Of a stretch of 64,000 bases of DNA, positions 28,135 through 36,907 are shown piece by piece. Position numbers and translations under genes: made by a program. The stretch covers positions 248,001-312,000 of the forward strand of contig CAVUHK010000008.1 in the NCBI GenBank assembly GCA_963741315.1, written 5' to 3'. Position 1 is the first letter of the stretch, and every line of letters begins with the position of its first letter. This DNA comes from PALSA-1003 sp963741315 (GTDB lineage: Bacteria > Pseudomonadota > Gammaproteobacteria > Burkholderiales > Casimicrobiaceae). The notes beneath the pieces are model-generated. The model ran no database searches, was not told the DNA's origin, and saw nothing but the letters and a program-made list of their open reading frames with translations.

Positions 28135-28190
28135 TCCCAAGGTGCTCTGCCCCCTGGGGGGAGGCGGCGCGCAGCGCCGCTTCGGGGGGA
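28135..28190 (+). repeat. GC-rich REP-like hairpin element
   Basis: Short intergenic element with CCCCC-T-GGGGGG (28150-28161), a perfect GCGGCGC-gca-GCGCCGC stem-loop (28164-28180) and a final G-run that can also pair with the C-run. It resembles repetitive C-run/G-run elements I associate with Burkholderiales intergenic spaces. The last G-run sits immediately before the next ATG, so the fold could mask its ribosome binding site. Confidence 0.5.
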
Positions 28191-28193
28191 ACC

Positions 28194-29135
28194 ATGAGCG
28201 ACGCCGCCATCCTGGTATTGGGCGGCAGCGGCTTTGTCGGACGCCACCTGGTGCGCCAACTCGTCGACGCCGGGCGCAGGGTCATCGTCCCGACCCGCCG
28301 CCGCGAGGCCGCCAAGCACCTGATCCTGCTGCCGACGGTCGATGTCGTCGAGGCGGACATTCACGACAGCGACACGCTGCTGCGGTTGACGCGCAGCGCT
28401 GCCGCGGTGGTCAATCTGGTCGGCATTCTGCACGAAGCAAAGCGCGGCGACTTCGACAACGCCCATATCGAACTCGCGCGCAAAGTGGTCGCGTCCTGCC
28501 GCGCGGCAGGCGTCGCGCGGCTGCTGCACATGAGCGCGCTCAACGCCGATCCGCACGCCGCGAGCCGCTATCTGGCCAGCAAGGGCGAAGCCGAGAAGAT
28601 CGTCGGCGACTCGCAGCTTGCGTGGACGATCATGCAGCCGTCGGTGATCTTCGGTCGCGAAGATCGCTTCCTGAACCTGTTCGCGCAACTCGAGCGCTGG
28701 CTGCCGGTGATGGCGCTGGCGTGCCCCAAAGCCCGCTTTCAGCCGATTGCCGCAGCCGACGTCGCGCGCGCATTCGTGCGCGCGTTGCCGGACGACGCGA
28801 CGCAGGGGCAGCGCTATCGACTTTGCGGTCCGAAGGTCTATACGCTGCGCGAGCTGGTCGCGTATGTCGGCGAGCTTACGGGCCACGCGCGGCCGATCAT
28901 TCCGCTGGGGCCTACGTTGTCGATGTTGCAGGCGCGCATCCTCGAATGGCTGCCGGGCCCGCTGATGAGCCGCGACAATGTGCTGTCGATGCAGAAGGAC
29001 AGCGTGTGCGGCTGCGACTTCCCGGCGCGGTTCGGCTTTGCCCCGACCGCGCTCGAAGCCGTCGCGCCGGAATACCTCTCGCCCGCTGCGGTGAAGAGCC
29101 GCTTCAACGAATTCCGCGCGCAGAGCGGGCGCTGA
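28194..29135 (+). CDS. Complex I NDUFA9-family NAD(P)-binding protein
   Basis: A 313-residue atypical SDR related to the NDUFA9 accessory subunit of complex I. The Rossmann motif is LVLGGSGFVGRHLV at about residues 7-20. The tail carries the family pattern YTLRELVAYVGELTGH, and ARILEWLPGPLMSRDNVLSMQ near the C-terminus. In bacteria it probably binds NADP(H) and may act on quinone-linked or isoprenoid chemistry; function is unproven. ATG 28194 was chosen because it begins the nucleotide-binding domain and directly follows a G-rich Shine-Dalgarno-like run. The slt-NDUFA9-cca order is typical of Burkholderiales. Confidence 0.88.
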   Translation: MSDAAILVLGGSGFVGRHLVRQLVDAGRRVIVPTRRREAAKHLILLPTVDVVEADIHDSDTLLRLTRSAAAVVNLVGILHEAKRGDFDNAHIELARKVVASCRAAGVARLLHMSALNADPHAASRYLASKGEAEKIVGDSQLAWTIMQPSVIFGREDRFLNLFAQLERWLPVMALACPKARFQPIAAADVARAFVRALPDDATQGQRYRLCGPKVYTLRELVAYVGELTGHARPIIPLGPTLSMLQARILEWLPGPLMSRDNVLSMQKDSVCGCDFPARFGFAPTALEAVAPEYLSPAAVKSRFNEFRAQSGR

Positions 29136-29178
29136 GCGCGACGCGGCAGAGCGTGCGGCGCGGCCTGCGCGTCCCGTC

Positions 29179-30384
29179 ATGAAGGTCTACGAGGTGGGCG
29201 GTGCGGTGCGCGACGGGTTGCTCGGCCGTGCGAACGCCGATCGCGACTACGTGGTGGTCGGCGCGACGCCGGAGGAAATGCTCGCGCGCGGTTTCCGGCC
29301 GGTCGGGCGCGACTTTCCGGTATTCCTCCATCCCGAGACCAACGACGAGTACGCGCTGGCCCGCACCGAGCGCAAGAGCGGGCGGGGATACCACGGGTTC
29401 ACGTTTCACGCCGCGCCCGACGTCACGCTCGAAGCCGATCTCGCCCGGCGCGACCTGACCATCAACGCCATGGCGCGCGCCGCCGATGGTACGCTGGTCG
29501 ATCCCTTCGGCGGCGAGGCTGACCTCCGCGCGAAGGTGCTGCGTCACGTGAGCGCTGCCTTCGCCGAGGATCCGTTGCGCGTGCTGCGCGTCGCGCGTTT
29601 TGCCGCGCGGCTGGACTTCGCGGTGGCGCCCGAGACCGAAGCGTTGCTGCGCGCGATCGTCGATTCGGGCGAGCTCGCGACGCTGGTCCCCGAACGGGTA
29701 TGGCAGGAAATCGCGCGTGCGTTGATGGAGTCGCGGCCGTCGCGCTTTTTTGCGCTGCTGCGCCGCTGCGGCGCGCTGGCTCAAGTACTTCCCGAAGTCG
29801 ACGCGCTGTTTGGCGTGCCGCAGCCGGTTGCTCACCATCGGGAAGTCGATGCCGGCGTGCACGTGCTGCAGGCGCTCGACTTCGCCGCTGCGGCGGGCAA
29901 TGCGCTGTCCGTGCGCTATGCGGTGCTTGCGCACGACCTGGGCAAGGGCACGACACCGCGCGGCAAGTGGCCCAGGCACGTCGGGCACGAAGCCCGGGGC
30001 GTGTTGTTGGCGGAGGCGCTCTCGGAGCGGCTGCGGGTCCCGGTCGAATGCCGCGAACTCGCGAAGCTCGCGGCGCGCTATCACGGCGTTGTCCAGCGGG
30101 CTTTCGAGCTGCGGCCCGCTACCTTGCTCGACCTGTTGCTCGCCACCGATGCCCTTCGGCGGCCCGAGCGCCTCGACGCGTTGTTGCTTGCCTGTGCGGC
30201 GGATGTGCAATCGCGCCCGGCTCAGATGGCGGCAACATTTGCGCCGCGCGAACGGCTCGAGGCGGCGCTCGCCGTGGTGCGGTCTGTCGATGCCGGCAAG
30301 ATTGCCGCCAAGGTTTCGGCAACGACCGACTTGCCGGCGCGCATACGCGCCGCACGGCTGCGTGCTCTGCGGGCGGCTATGTGA
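29179..30384 (+). CDS. cca: Multifunctional CCA-adding tRNA nucleotidyltransferase
   Basis: A 401-residue class II CCA enzyme. It adds or repairs the 3' CCA end of tRNAs and carries an HD phosphohydrolase domain. Motifs are YEVGGAVRDGLLGR, the catalytic D21-x-D23, RRDLTINAMA, the EDPLRVLRVARFAARL head-neck segment, and the HD pair H252-D253 in AHDLGKG. The final residues (RIRAARLRALR) fit the family C-terminus. It ends seven bases from the convergent porin with no terminator between them. Confidence 0.95.
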   Translation: MKVYEVGGAVRDGLLGRANADRDYVVVGATPEEMLARGFRPVGRDFPVFLHPETNDEYALARTERKSGRGYHGFTFHAAPDVTLEADLARRDLTINAMARAADGTLVDPFGGEADLRAKVLRHVSAAFAEDPLRVLRVARFAARLDFAVAPETEALLRAIVDSGELATLVPERVWQEIARALMESRPSRFFALLRRCGALAQVLPEVDALFGVPQPVAHHREVDAGVHVLQALDFAAAAGNALSVRYAVLAHDLGKGTTPRGKWPRHVGHEARGVLLAEALSERLRVPVECRELAKLAARYHGVVQRAFELRPATLLDLLLATDALRRPERLDALLLACAADVQSRPAQMAATFAPRERLEAALAVVRSVDAGKIAAKVSATTDLPARIRAARLRALRAAM

Positions 30385-30390
30385 GCCCGG

Positions 30391-31620
30391 CTAAAAGAAG
30401 TGCGCGATGCCGGCGATCACGCCGTTGAGCCGGACGCCTTGCGCGGTCGGGTACTCGTTGATGTTGAACCCGTAGTTCGCATTCGCCTGGTTGGCGATCT
30501 GCACATAGCCAGCGTAGACCATGGTGCGCGGGGAGATGTTGTAGCTGTACGAGATCTCCCATTGCGTGGCGGCCGAATTTGGGCCCTTGGTCAGGCCGCC
30601 GATCTGCGTCCCGTTGACCGCGCTGCCGGTGCCGTTGGCGGCGCGGCCGATGAAGGCGTAGACGACACCTTCGCCGACCGACAGCGACGCCGATGCGGCG
30701 TAGAAGTTGCGCTTGAGCGGTCCGGTCACGGTGTCGTACTTGAGGTATTCGTAAACCGCCCCAATGCGCAGACCGACACCGTAGCCCACCGTGCCGAAAT
30801 CGTAAGCGCCGGCCACCGACAGCGCATCGTCCTTGCGGCCGGTGGTGCGGACGTTGTAGTTGTGCTCGTAGGCAAATCCGAGTTCGACCGGGCCGTTGAC
30901 ATAGAGCGCGCCGAGGCTTGCGACAAAGGCATAGCGCATCTCCGAGGCATGGTCGCCATTGTCGCCGGCTGCGCCGGTGGCGTTACCTGAGGAATCGCGC
31001 GTCGAGTATTGCAGAGCTCCGACGAGCCCGTTGTAGTTTGGAGTTTCGTAACGAATCGAGTTGCCCAGCCGCGCGTCAAAGCCGCCCAGGCCCTTCGCCA
31101 GCGGACCCTGCGCCCAGATCGCCGCAGTCGACAGGATGGATGTGGTAAGCGTCGGTGAATTGCCGAAGATGGGCAGGATGTCGTCGTAAGGCGTAAGAAA
31201 CTTGCCTACCCTGACCATCCCCCAGTCGCCCTGGGCTCCGACGAACGTCTCCCGGCTCGCGATGCCGGAATTCGGGCCGTTGCCGGTGTCGCCCTGAACA
31301 TTCGACTCGATCTGGAAGATCACCACGTTGCCGGCGCCGATGTATTCGTTGCCGCGCAGCCCAAACCGCGACGAATTGCTTGAAACGCGGTTGACGGTGG
31401 GATTCGATCCATCGGGCTGGCGGCCGTTCACCAGCTCGACGTCGAGATTGAGATTGCCGTAGAGCCGCACGTTGGTAAATTGCGCCTGCGCGGTCGGGCT
31501 CGCGAACAATCCGGCAAGAAGCAGCGCGGTCAGCGCAATGCTTGCTGCGTGTATCCGCTTGCAGGACAGTCGATGCTCGCGCTCCCGATCTCCAGCCTCC
31601 CGGCAGTGCAGGGTGTGCAT
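30391..31620 (-). CDS. Gram-negative porin (Burkholderia type), first copy
   Basis: An outer-membrane trimeric porin: a 16-strand beta-barrel with signatures NVRLYGNLNLDVELV, RVSSNSSRFGLRG, TGNGPNSGIASRETFVGAQGDWG and VGKFLTPYDD. The C-terminal strand ends in the expected aromatic (IAHFF). It forms a diffusion channel for small solutes. The mature part begins after AQAQ, but the 5' end is unusual: the signal-peptide-like stretch SIALTALLLAGLFA has no Met directly before it. The nearest upstream ATG (31620) gives a long charged N-terminus without a clear ribosome binding site. The 5' end is therefore uncertain. It follows coq7. Confidence 0.87.
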   Translation of the reverse strand: MHTLHCREAGDREREHRLSCKRIHAASIALTALLLAGLFASPTAQAQFTNVRLYGNLNLDVELVNGRQPDGSNPTVNRVSSNSSRFGLRGNEYIGAGNVVIFQIESNVQGDTGNGPNSGIASRETFVGAQGDWGMVRVGKFLTPYDDILPIFGNSPTLTTSILSTAAIWAQGPLAKGLGGFDARLGNSIRYETPNYNGLVGALQYSTRDSSGNATGAAGDNGDHASEMRYAFVASLGALYVNGPVELGFAYEHNYNVRTTGRKDDALSVAGAYDFGTVGYGVGLRIGAVYEYLKYDTVTGPLKRNFYAASASLSVGEGVVYAFIGRAANGTGSAVNGTQIGGLTKGPNSAATQWEISYSYNISPRTMVYAGYVQIANQANANYGFNINEYPTAQGVRLNGVIAGIAHFF

Positions 31621-31652
31621 ACAAACGACCAAAGGAGCTTTACGCACCGGCT

Positions 31653-32276
31653 TCAAAGGCGATACGCCGTCACCGTCATCAGCCTCGCAGTGCAGCGCAT
31701 CAGCGCGCGCACCGGCCAGGGCAACTCACTGGCGCCTGCGTTGCGCGCGGCCATGCCGTGGCGAATCTCGTCGTCGCGCATCGCGGCAACTATGCTGCGG
31801 CTTTTCGCGTCGGCCGGCGGCAGCCGATCGATATGGCCGGTGAGGTGCTCTTCGACCTGGCGTTCGGTCTCGACGACGAATCCGAGGCTGGTGCGATCGC
31901 CCGCGAATCCCGCGCACAATCCGATGGCGAACGACCCTGCGTACCAGAGCGGATTGGCCAGGCTCGGCCGCGAACCCAGTTCAGTCAGGCGCCCGGAAGT
32001 CCATGCCAGATGGTCTTCCTCCTCGCGCGATGCCTGTTCGAACTGCTGCCGCGCCAGAGGCTCGTGCGCCGTCAGGGCCTGCGCGGCGTAGAGCGCCTGT
32101 GCGCAGACTTCGCCCGCATGGTTGACACGCATGAGGCCGGCCGCGTGGTGTCGTTCGGTCGCGCTGAGCTCGCCTTCGGCGACGCCGTCGCCTGGACTCC
32201 TGCGGCTGGCCGACGTTGCGCCCGAGAGCGTGCGCAATGCACGATCGAAGCCTGTAATGAGTGCGTCCACGTTCAT
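31653..32276 (-). CDS. coq7: 3-demethoxyubiquinol 3-hydroxylase Coq7
   Basis: A 207-residue di-iron hydroxylase catalysing the penultimate step of ubiquinone synthesis at the inner membrane. Ligand motifs are in two repeats: MRVNHAGEVCAQALY and REEEDHL in the first, ETERQVEEHL and MRDDEIRHG in the second. Betaproteobacteria commonly use Coq7 instead of UbiF. The leader of about 45 residues before RMRVNHAGE-like sequence is normal for the bacterial family. It lies between two porin genes on the same strand; the porin-coq7-porin order is seen in related genomes. Confidence 0.92.
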   Translation of the reverse strand: MNVDALITGFDRALRTLSGATSASRRSPGDGVAEGELSATERHHAAGLMRVNHAGEVCAQALYAAQALTAHEPLARQQFEQASREEEDHLAWTSGRLTELGSRPSLANPLWYAGSFAIGLCAGFAGDRTSLGFVVETERQVEEHLTGHIDRLPPADAKSRSIVAAMRDDEIRHGMAARNAGASELPWPVRALMRCTARLMTVTAYRL

Positions 32277-32296
32277 TGCGACATGATACGTCAGGA

Positions 32297-32326
32297 CAAA
32301 AAAAACGGGCGTCCAGTGGACGCCCG
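32297..32326 (-). terminator. Rho-independent terminator after the second porin
   Basis: CGGGCGTC-CAGTG-GACGCCCG stem-loop followed on the minus strand by a T-run (A-run on +). It lies between the porin stop (32394) and the coq7 start, so it ends the porin transcript and separates it from coq7. Confidence 0.85.
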
Positions 32327-32393
32327 CATGATCACTTTACAGCTCGTTGAATTGACAGATTCCTGCTTTGCCGCTTTTACGATTGCGCTGCGA

Positions 32394-33746
32394 TTAGAAC
32401 GTGTGGAGCATGCCGAACACAGCACCTGCCGGCTTGCCGCTGCAGAAGTCGCCAGGGCCGCCGGTAATTGCACCCTGCGTGCCCACTGCGATCGGGTACG
32501 GGTTGATGTTGAACGTGTATGCGGCCTTGCAAGCGTTGTTGATCTGGACCCAGCCGGCATACAGCGAGGTCCGCGGCGACAGTGCATACGTGTACGTGAT
32601 CTCATACTGCTTCGCGCTCGTGTTCGGACCACGAACCAGGTAGCCGACCGCCGTTCCGTCCGGTGCGCTGCCCTTGCCGTTGCTCGCATCGCCATAGAAG
32701 CCGTAGATCTTGCCCGCACCGACCGGGATCGTTGCCGACACGCCCCAGAAGTTGCGATTCAGGCTACACGTGCCGCTGGTGCCGACGTTGCAGCTCGAGC
32801 CGATCGTGACCGGCGACTGCACCGAGAAGCGCATCTGCTCGTACACGGCGCCGATCTGCAGGCCGAAGCCCTGGAAAATCGTGCCGAAGTTGTACGATGC
32901 GGCGATGGTCCAGTCGGTGTCGCGCAGATTCGGTCCGCCCGTCGCGAAGCTATTGCGGACATTGCGGTTGACTTCGCCACCCGCTGCAATGACCAGGGGG
33001 CCGTTGCTATAGATGATGTTGCCGCCGATGACATACGCGTGGTTGATGACCGACGGATGGTCGCCGTTGTCGCCGCCGTTCGGGGTCTGGGTGGTGTTGC
33101 CCGAGTCGTCGCGCGTCGAATACTGGATCGCGGCCGTGAAGCCATAGATGTTCGGGCTGTCGTAACGGATGTTGTTACCGGTACGTGCATCCCAACCGCC
33201 GTTGGACTTGCTCAGGTTACCCATGGCCCAGACGTTCGCCGTCGACAGGATCGACGTCGTGAACGTCGTGGCGTTACCGAAGATCGGGTGCAGGTCGTCC
33301 ATCGGCATCAGGAACTTGCCCAGGATGACGCGGCCCCAACCGCCTTGCAGGCCGGCGAAGGTTTCGCGGCTGGCGATACCCGAGCTCGACGCGTTGCCGG
33401 TATCGCCGGAAACGTTCGATTCGATCTGGAACACCGCATTCAAGCCGCCGCCGAGGCTTTCCGTGCCGCGCATGCCGAAACGCGACGAGTTGCTGCTCAC
33501 GCGATTGACGACTGGATTGCTGATCGAAGTGGCGGACGAAGCGTTCGAACGCCCATCGCAGTTGGTGGGAATCGCTACGCCAGCGCCAGCACCGTTGGTA
33601 ATGCCGTTCTGGCAGGTGGATCCCTTGACGAATTCAAGGTCGAGATTCAGGCGTCCATACAGCGTGACGTTCGCGGTTTGCGCTTGCACGGCGAACGGCA
33701 GAGCAAATGCGCCGCCGACGGCAAGGGCCACGAGCTTTTTATTCAT
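32394..33746 (-). CDS. Gram-negative porin (Burkholderia type), second copy
   Basis: A 450-residue porin with a clean signal peptide (MNKKLVALAVGGAFALPFAVQAQ). The mature start TANVTLYGRLNLDLEFV is typical of this class. RVSSNSSRFGMRGTE and SSGIASRETFAGLQGGWGRVILGKFLMPMDD follow. The C-terminus ends in Phe (GMLHTF) as required for barrel assembly. Paired Cys residues occur in mature loops (near SSCNVGTSGTCS and KACKAA-type segments). It has AGGAGAG just before ATG 33746, a long upstream gap and its own terminator, so it is probably a strongly expressed single gene. It resembles the first copy closely in the N-terminal half. Confidence 0.93.
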   Translation of the reverse strand: MNKKLVALAVGGAFALPFAVQAQTANVTLYGRLNLDLEFVKGSTCQNGITNGAGAGVAIPTNCDGRSNASSATSISNPVVNRVSSNSSRFGMRGTESLGGGLNAVFQIESNVSGDTGNASSSGIASRETFAGLQGGWGRVILGKFLMPMDDLHPIFGNATTFTTSILSTANVWAMGNLSKSNGGWDARTGNNIRYDSPNIYGFTAAIQYSTRDDSGNTTQTPNGGDNGDHPSVINHAYVIGGNIIYSNGPLVIAAGGEVNRNVRNSFATGGPNLRDTDWTIAASYNFGTIFQGFGLQIGAVYEQMRFSVQSPVTIGSSCNVGTSGTCSLNRNFWGVSATIPVGAGKIYGFYGDASNGKGSAPDGTAVGYLVRGPNTSAKQYEITYTYALSPRTSLYAGWVQINNACKAAYTFNINPYPIAVGTQGAITGGPGDFCSGKPAGAVFGMLHTF

Positions 33747-34080
33747 GGTCTCTCCTCTAACACAATAAGATTGGCAAGGAATCGAACGCCTGCCACCGGA
33801 ACCTTCTCAGGACTGGCGAGAAGTTGAGTTGATTGTGCCAAACCGGCGAATCCATTGGCAAGCTAAACCGCCCGACCGGAAAATGCCCCGCGCGCCCTGT
33901 TGCTTAATTGCAACAAGGAACAGCACTTCCGGCGCCGTCTCGCAGGGCCCGCGGGGGTTATAATTCATTCGTGGCGGCGGCTCCTGCCCGGATTCTGCAG
34001 GGCCCCGAAAAATCGGTACAAACAACGGCTTGGCGGCGCCGCCCAAGGTAGTTTTGTATGCCTAGTTTGCACTTTTCTCG
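33747..34080. promoter_or_regulatory. Divergent intergenic region between porin and LPS genes
   Basis: No convincing gene in these 334 bases. It holds the porin ribosome binding site and presumably its promoter, an inverted repeat TGTTGC-ttaatt-GCAACA at 33898-33915, and a good -10-like TATAAT at 33959-33964 that could drive the + strand polysaccharide genes, although its -35 is weak. The region is AT-richer than its surroundings in places. Confidence 0.5.
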
Positions 34081-35046
34081 ATGATCGAGCTCCTGCCCGC
34101 CGGTATCGCGATTTTTGTCGCGTCGGTCGTGCTTGCCGGACTGTTGCACTGGCGCCGGATGCCCCCCGATACGCCCAATGCGCGGTCGCTCCACTGCGTG
34201 CCGGTCCCGCGGGGCGGAGGCATCGCGCTCTGGGCCGGCGTCGCGGCGGCGACGGTGTGGCTGCCGCAGGGCGGGGCGTGGCTCGCGCCATTGCTGCTGG
34301 TCATCGGGGTGTCGGTGTGGGACGACTACCGCGACGTCCCCGTCGCGGTCCGGCTGGCCGTGCAGGTCAGTGCAGCGCTGGTGTGGATGGGCGGATCGCT
34401 GTCCTGGCCGTGGCTGCTGGCCGGGGTGGTGGCCATCGTCTGGATGGCCAACCTGTACAACTTCATGGACGGCAGTGACGGGTTGGCCGGTGCCATGACC
34501 CTTGTCGGCTTCGGCGCCTGCGCAATCGCGGCGTGGACTCCGGCGAGGTCCGAAGCGCAGGCGATGCTGCTGGTCGCTGCCGCTGTGTTGCCGGTGCTGG
34601 CGCTGAACTGGCCGCCGGCGCGCCTGTTCCTGGGGGACGTGGGCGCCGTCCCTCTCGGCTTCCTCGCCGGCGCTGTCGCCGTGGACGCATGGCACGCCGG
34701 CTGGTGGCCGCTGTGGTTCCCGATCCTGGTATTCCTGCCATTCATCGTCGACGCCACGGCAACGCTGGTGCGGCGGTTGCTCGCCGGAGAGCGCATCCTG
34801 CAAGCGCATCGCGACCATGCCTATCAGCGGCTGGTGCAAGGCGGCCTCGGGCACGGCGGCACGCTGCTGCTGTATGCGACACTGATGATCGGCACTGCGG
34901 GCTCGGCGTTGGCGGCATTGGCGCGCGCGCCAGCCGTCGGCACCATCGTGCTGCTTCTGTGGACTGCGGTTTTGCTGCTACTGCACACGTGGATCGGGTA
35001 TCATTGGCGCAAAGCACGCATGGAACCCAATGCAAGTAAGCGCTAA
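34081..35046 (+). CDS. Polyprenyl-phosphate sugar-1-phosphate transferase (WecA/WbpL-like)
   Basis: A 321-residue multi-span inner-membrane enzyme of the MraY/WecA family. It loads the first sugar phosphate onto undecaprenyl phosphate for O-antigen or capsule synthesis. Conserved cytoplasmic loops are PRGGG, VWDDYRDV, NLYNFMDGSDGLAG (catalytic Asp motif), ARLFLGDVGAVPLGF and the late HRDHAYQRLVQ His loop. The WbpL subgroup fits because the next gene is a WbpM/CapD-like dehydratase overlapping it by 17 bases. ATG 34081 starts the first transmembrane helix. The sugar cannot be fixed from sequence. Confidence 0.88.
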   Translation: MIELLPAGIAIFVASVVLAGLLHWRRMPPDTPNARSLHCVPVPRGGGIALWAGVAAATVWLPQGGAWLAPLLLVIGVSVWDDYRDVPVAVRLAVQVSAALVWMGGSLSWPWLLAGVVAIVWMANLYNFMDGSDGLAGAMTLVGFGACAIAAWTPARSEAQAMLLVAAAVLPVLALNWPPARLFLGDVGAVPLGFLAGAVAVDAWHAGWWPLWFPILVFLPFIVDATATLVRRLLAGERILQAHRDHAYQRLVQGGLGHGGTLLLYATLMIGTAGSALAALARAPAVGTIVLLLWTAVLLLLHTWIGYHWRKARMEPNASKR

Positions 35047-36907
35047 CTGGCGAGCCTGGCTCGCCTTCGTTCATGACGTGGTGGTCGCGGCCGTCGCCTG
35101 GATGGGGCTGTACTGGCTGCGCTTCAACCTCGACCTGCACGAGCCGCAGTTGTCCGACATGTGGCGCACGCTTGCCTGGGTGCTGCCGCTGCAGGCGGTG
35201 ATTTTCCTCGCCTTTGGACTCTATCGCGGCCTTTGGCGTTTTGCGAGCCTTCCGGATCTGCAGCGCATCGTGATGGCAGCGGGCCTCGGAGCGGTCGCGG
35301 TGCCGCTGGTGCTGGTGATGCTGCAACTCACCGCGCTGGTCCCGCGCAGCGTGCTGGTGCTCTACGCCCCGGTGGTCATTTTCCTGATGGCCGGCAGCCG
35401 GTTCACCTATCGGGTCTGGAAGGAGCACCGCCTGTACAGCCCGCTCGCGGCGCTCGGCGAACCCGTGCTCATCCTCGGCGCCGGGGAGGCTGGCGCGCGG
35501 CTGACCAAGGAACTCGCACAAAGCAGGCAATGGCGCATCGTCGGCCTGCTCGACGACAACCCGGCCATCCAGGGCCGGTTGCTGCGCAACATCAGCGTGC
35601 TGGGGCCGATCAGCGAACTGCCCAAATGGACGCGGCGTTTCGGTGTGCGCACCGTCATCATCGCGCTGCCGTCGGCGGCTCATGGCGTGCGCCGTCGCGT
35701 CGCCGAACTGTGCGCGCTCTCCGGCGTGGAAGCGCTTACCGTGCCTTCGTACGAGGACCTGATCAGCGGACGCTCGCAATTGACCAAGATCCGCCACGTC
35801 GAGCTCGACGACCTCATCGCCCGCGATCCCGTCGTGCTGGACAGCGCGGGCTTGAGCGAATGGCTGGGCGGCCGCGTGGCGATGGTTACCGGCGCCGGCG
35901 GCTCGATCGGCGCCGAGCTCTGCCTGCAGATCGCGCGCTTCGGGCCCGAGCGGCTGGTGCTGTTCGACATCTCCGAATACGCGCTCTACCAGGTCCAGCA
36001 GGCATTGCTGGACGCGTATCCGAAACTCGCGCTGTCGACGATCGTCGGCGACGTCAAACACAGCTCTCACATCGAGCAGGTGCTCGCCAGCGAGCGACCG
36101 TCGGTGGTGTTCCATGCCGCAGCGTACAAGCACGTTCCGCTGATGGAGGAGACCAACGCCTGGCAGGCGGTGCGCAACAATGCCTACGGAACCTGGGCGC
36201 TCGCGCGCGCCGCGGTCGCGGCCCGGGTCGAGAAATTCGTGCTCGTATCCACCGACAAGGCGGTCAATCCGACCAACGTCATGGGCGCGTCCAAGCGGCT
36301 GGCGGAAATGTTCTGCCAGAGCCTGCAGAACGGAACGACCCAGTTCGTAATCGTTCGCTTCGGCAACGTGTTCGGCAGCACCGGCAGCGTGATCCCGCGC
36401 TTCCGCGAGCAGATCGCGCGAGGCGGTCCGGTCACCGTCACGCATCCGGAAATCACGCGCTATTTCATGTCGCTTTCCGAGGCGACGCAACTCCTGCTGC
36501 AGGCCGGACTGATGGGGCGTGGCGGCGAAGTGCTGGTGCTCGACATGGGCGAGCCGGTGCGCATCGTCGATCTCGCGCGCGACATGATCCGGCTCTCGGG
36601 CGCCGATCCGGACAAGATTCGCATCGTGTTCACCGGCCTGCGGCCCGGCGAAAAGCTCTACGAGGAGCCGCTGGCCGTGGAAGAGGCGACCTTGCCCACG
36701 CACCATCCAAAGTTGCGCATCGTCAAGGCGCGCTCGGCGGACGCGGCGGCGATGCGCGAGCTCGTCGCGTGGCTGCAGCGCGACCGCGGCGTTCCCGATG
36801 CCGATGTGCGCAGCTGGCTCAAGGACTGCATTCCCGAGTACGCGCCGCAGGTTGCGGCGACGGCGCGAACCGGGTCGGTTACGGTGCTGGCGCAGCGTCG
36901 CCGTTAG
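35030..36907 (+). CDS. Nucleotide-sugar 4,6-dehydratase, WbpM/CapD family
   Basis: A 625-residue membrane enzyme that makes UDP-4-keto-6-deoxy-hexosamines for O-antigen or glycan sugars. The N-terminal four-helix membrane domain is at about 1-120. A first nucleotide-binding-like fold follows (LILGAGEAGARLTKELA). The catalytic SDR domain has TGAGGSIGAELC (287-294), FHAAAYKHVPLME and STDKAVNPTNVMGASKR, where M418-x3-K422 replaces the usual Tyr-x3-Lys, as in WbpM. The ending LRPGEKLYEEPL is characteristic. The 3' end overlaps the convergent O-antigen ligase gene by 29 bases. Confidence 0.93.
   Translation: MQVSANWRAWLAFVHDVVVAAVAWMGLYWLRFNLDLHEPQLSDMWRTLAWVLPLQAVIFLAFGLYRGLWRFASLPDLQRIVMAAGLGAVAVPLVLVMLQLTALVPRSVLVLYAPVVIFLMAGSRFTYRVWKEHRLYSPLAALGEPVLILGAGEAGARLTKELAQSRQWRIVGLLDDNPAIQGRLLRNISVLGPISELPKWTRRFGVRTVIIALPSAAHGVRRRVAELCALSGVEALTVPSYEDLISGRSQLTKIRHVELDDLIARDPVVLDSAGLSEWLGGRVAMVTGAGGSIGAELCLQIARFGPERLVLFDISEYALYQVQQALLDAYPKLALSTIVGDVKHSSHIEQVLASERPSVVFHAAAYKHVPLMEETNAWQAVRNNAYGTWALARAAVAARVEKFVLVSTDKAVNPTNVMGASKRLAEMFCQSLQNGTTQFVIVRFGNVFGSTGSVIPRFREQIARGGPVTVTHPEITRYFMSLSEATQLLLQAGLMGRGGEVLVLDMGEPVRIVDLARDMIRLSGADPDKIRIVFTGLRPGEKLYEEPLAVEEATLPTHHPKLRIVKARSADAAAMRELVAWLQRDRGVPDADVRSWLKDCIPEYAPQVAATARTGSVTVLAQRRR

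Noticed and set aside
34742..36706. Antisense frame of 654 codons across the CapD-like gene
   Set aside because: Shadow of a conserved gene; no signal peptide, domain or start site support.
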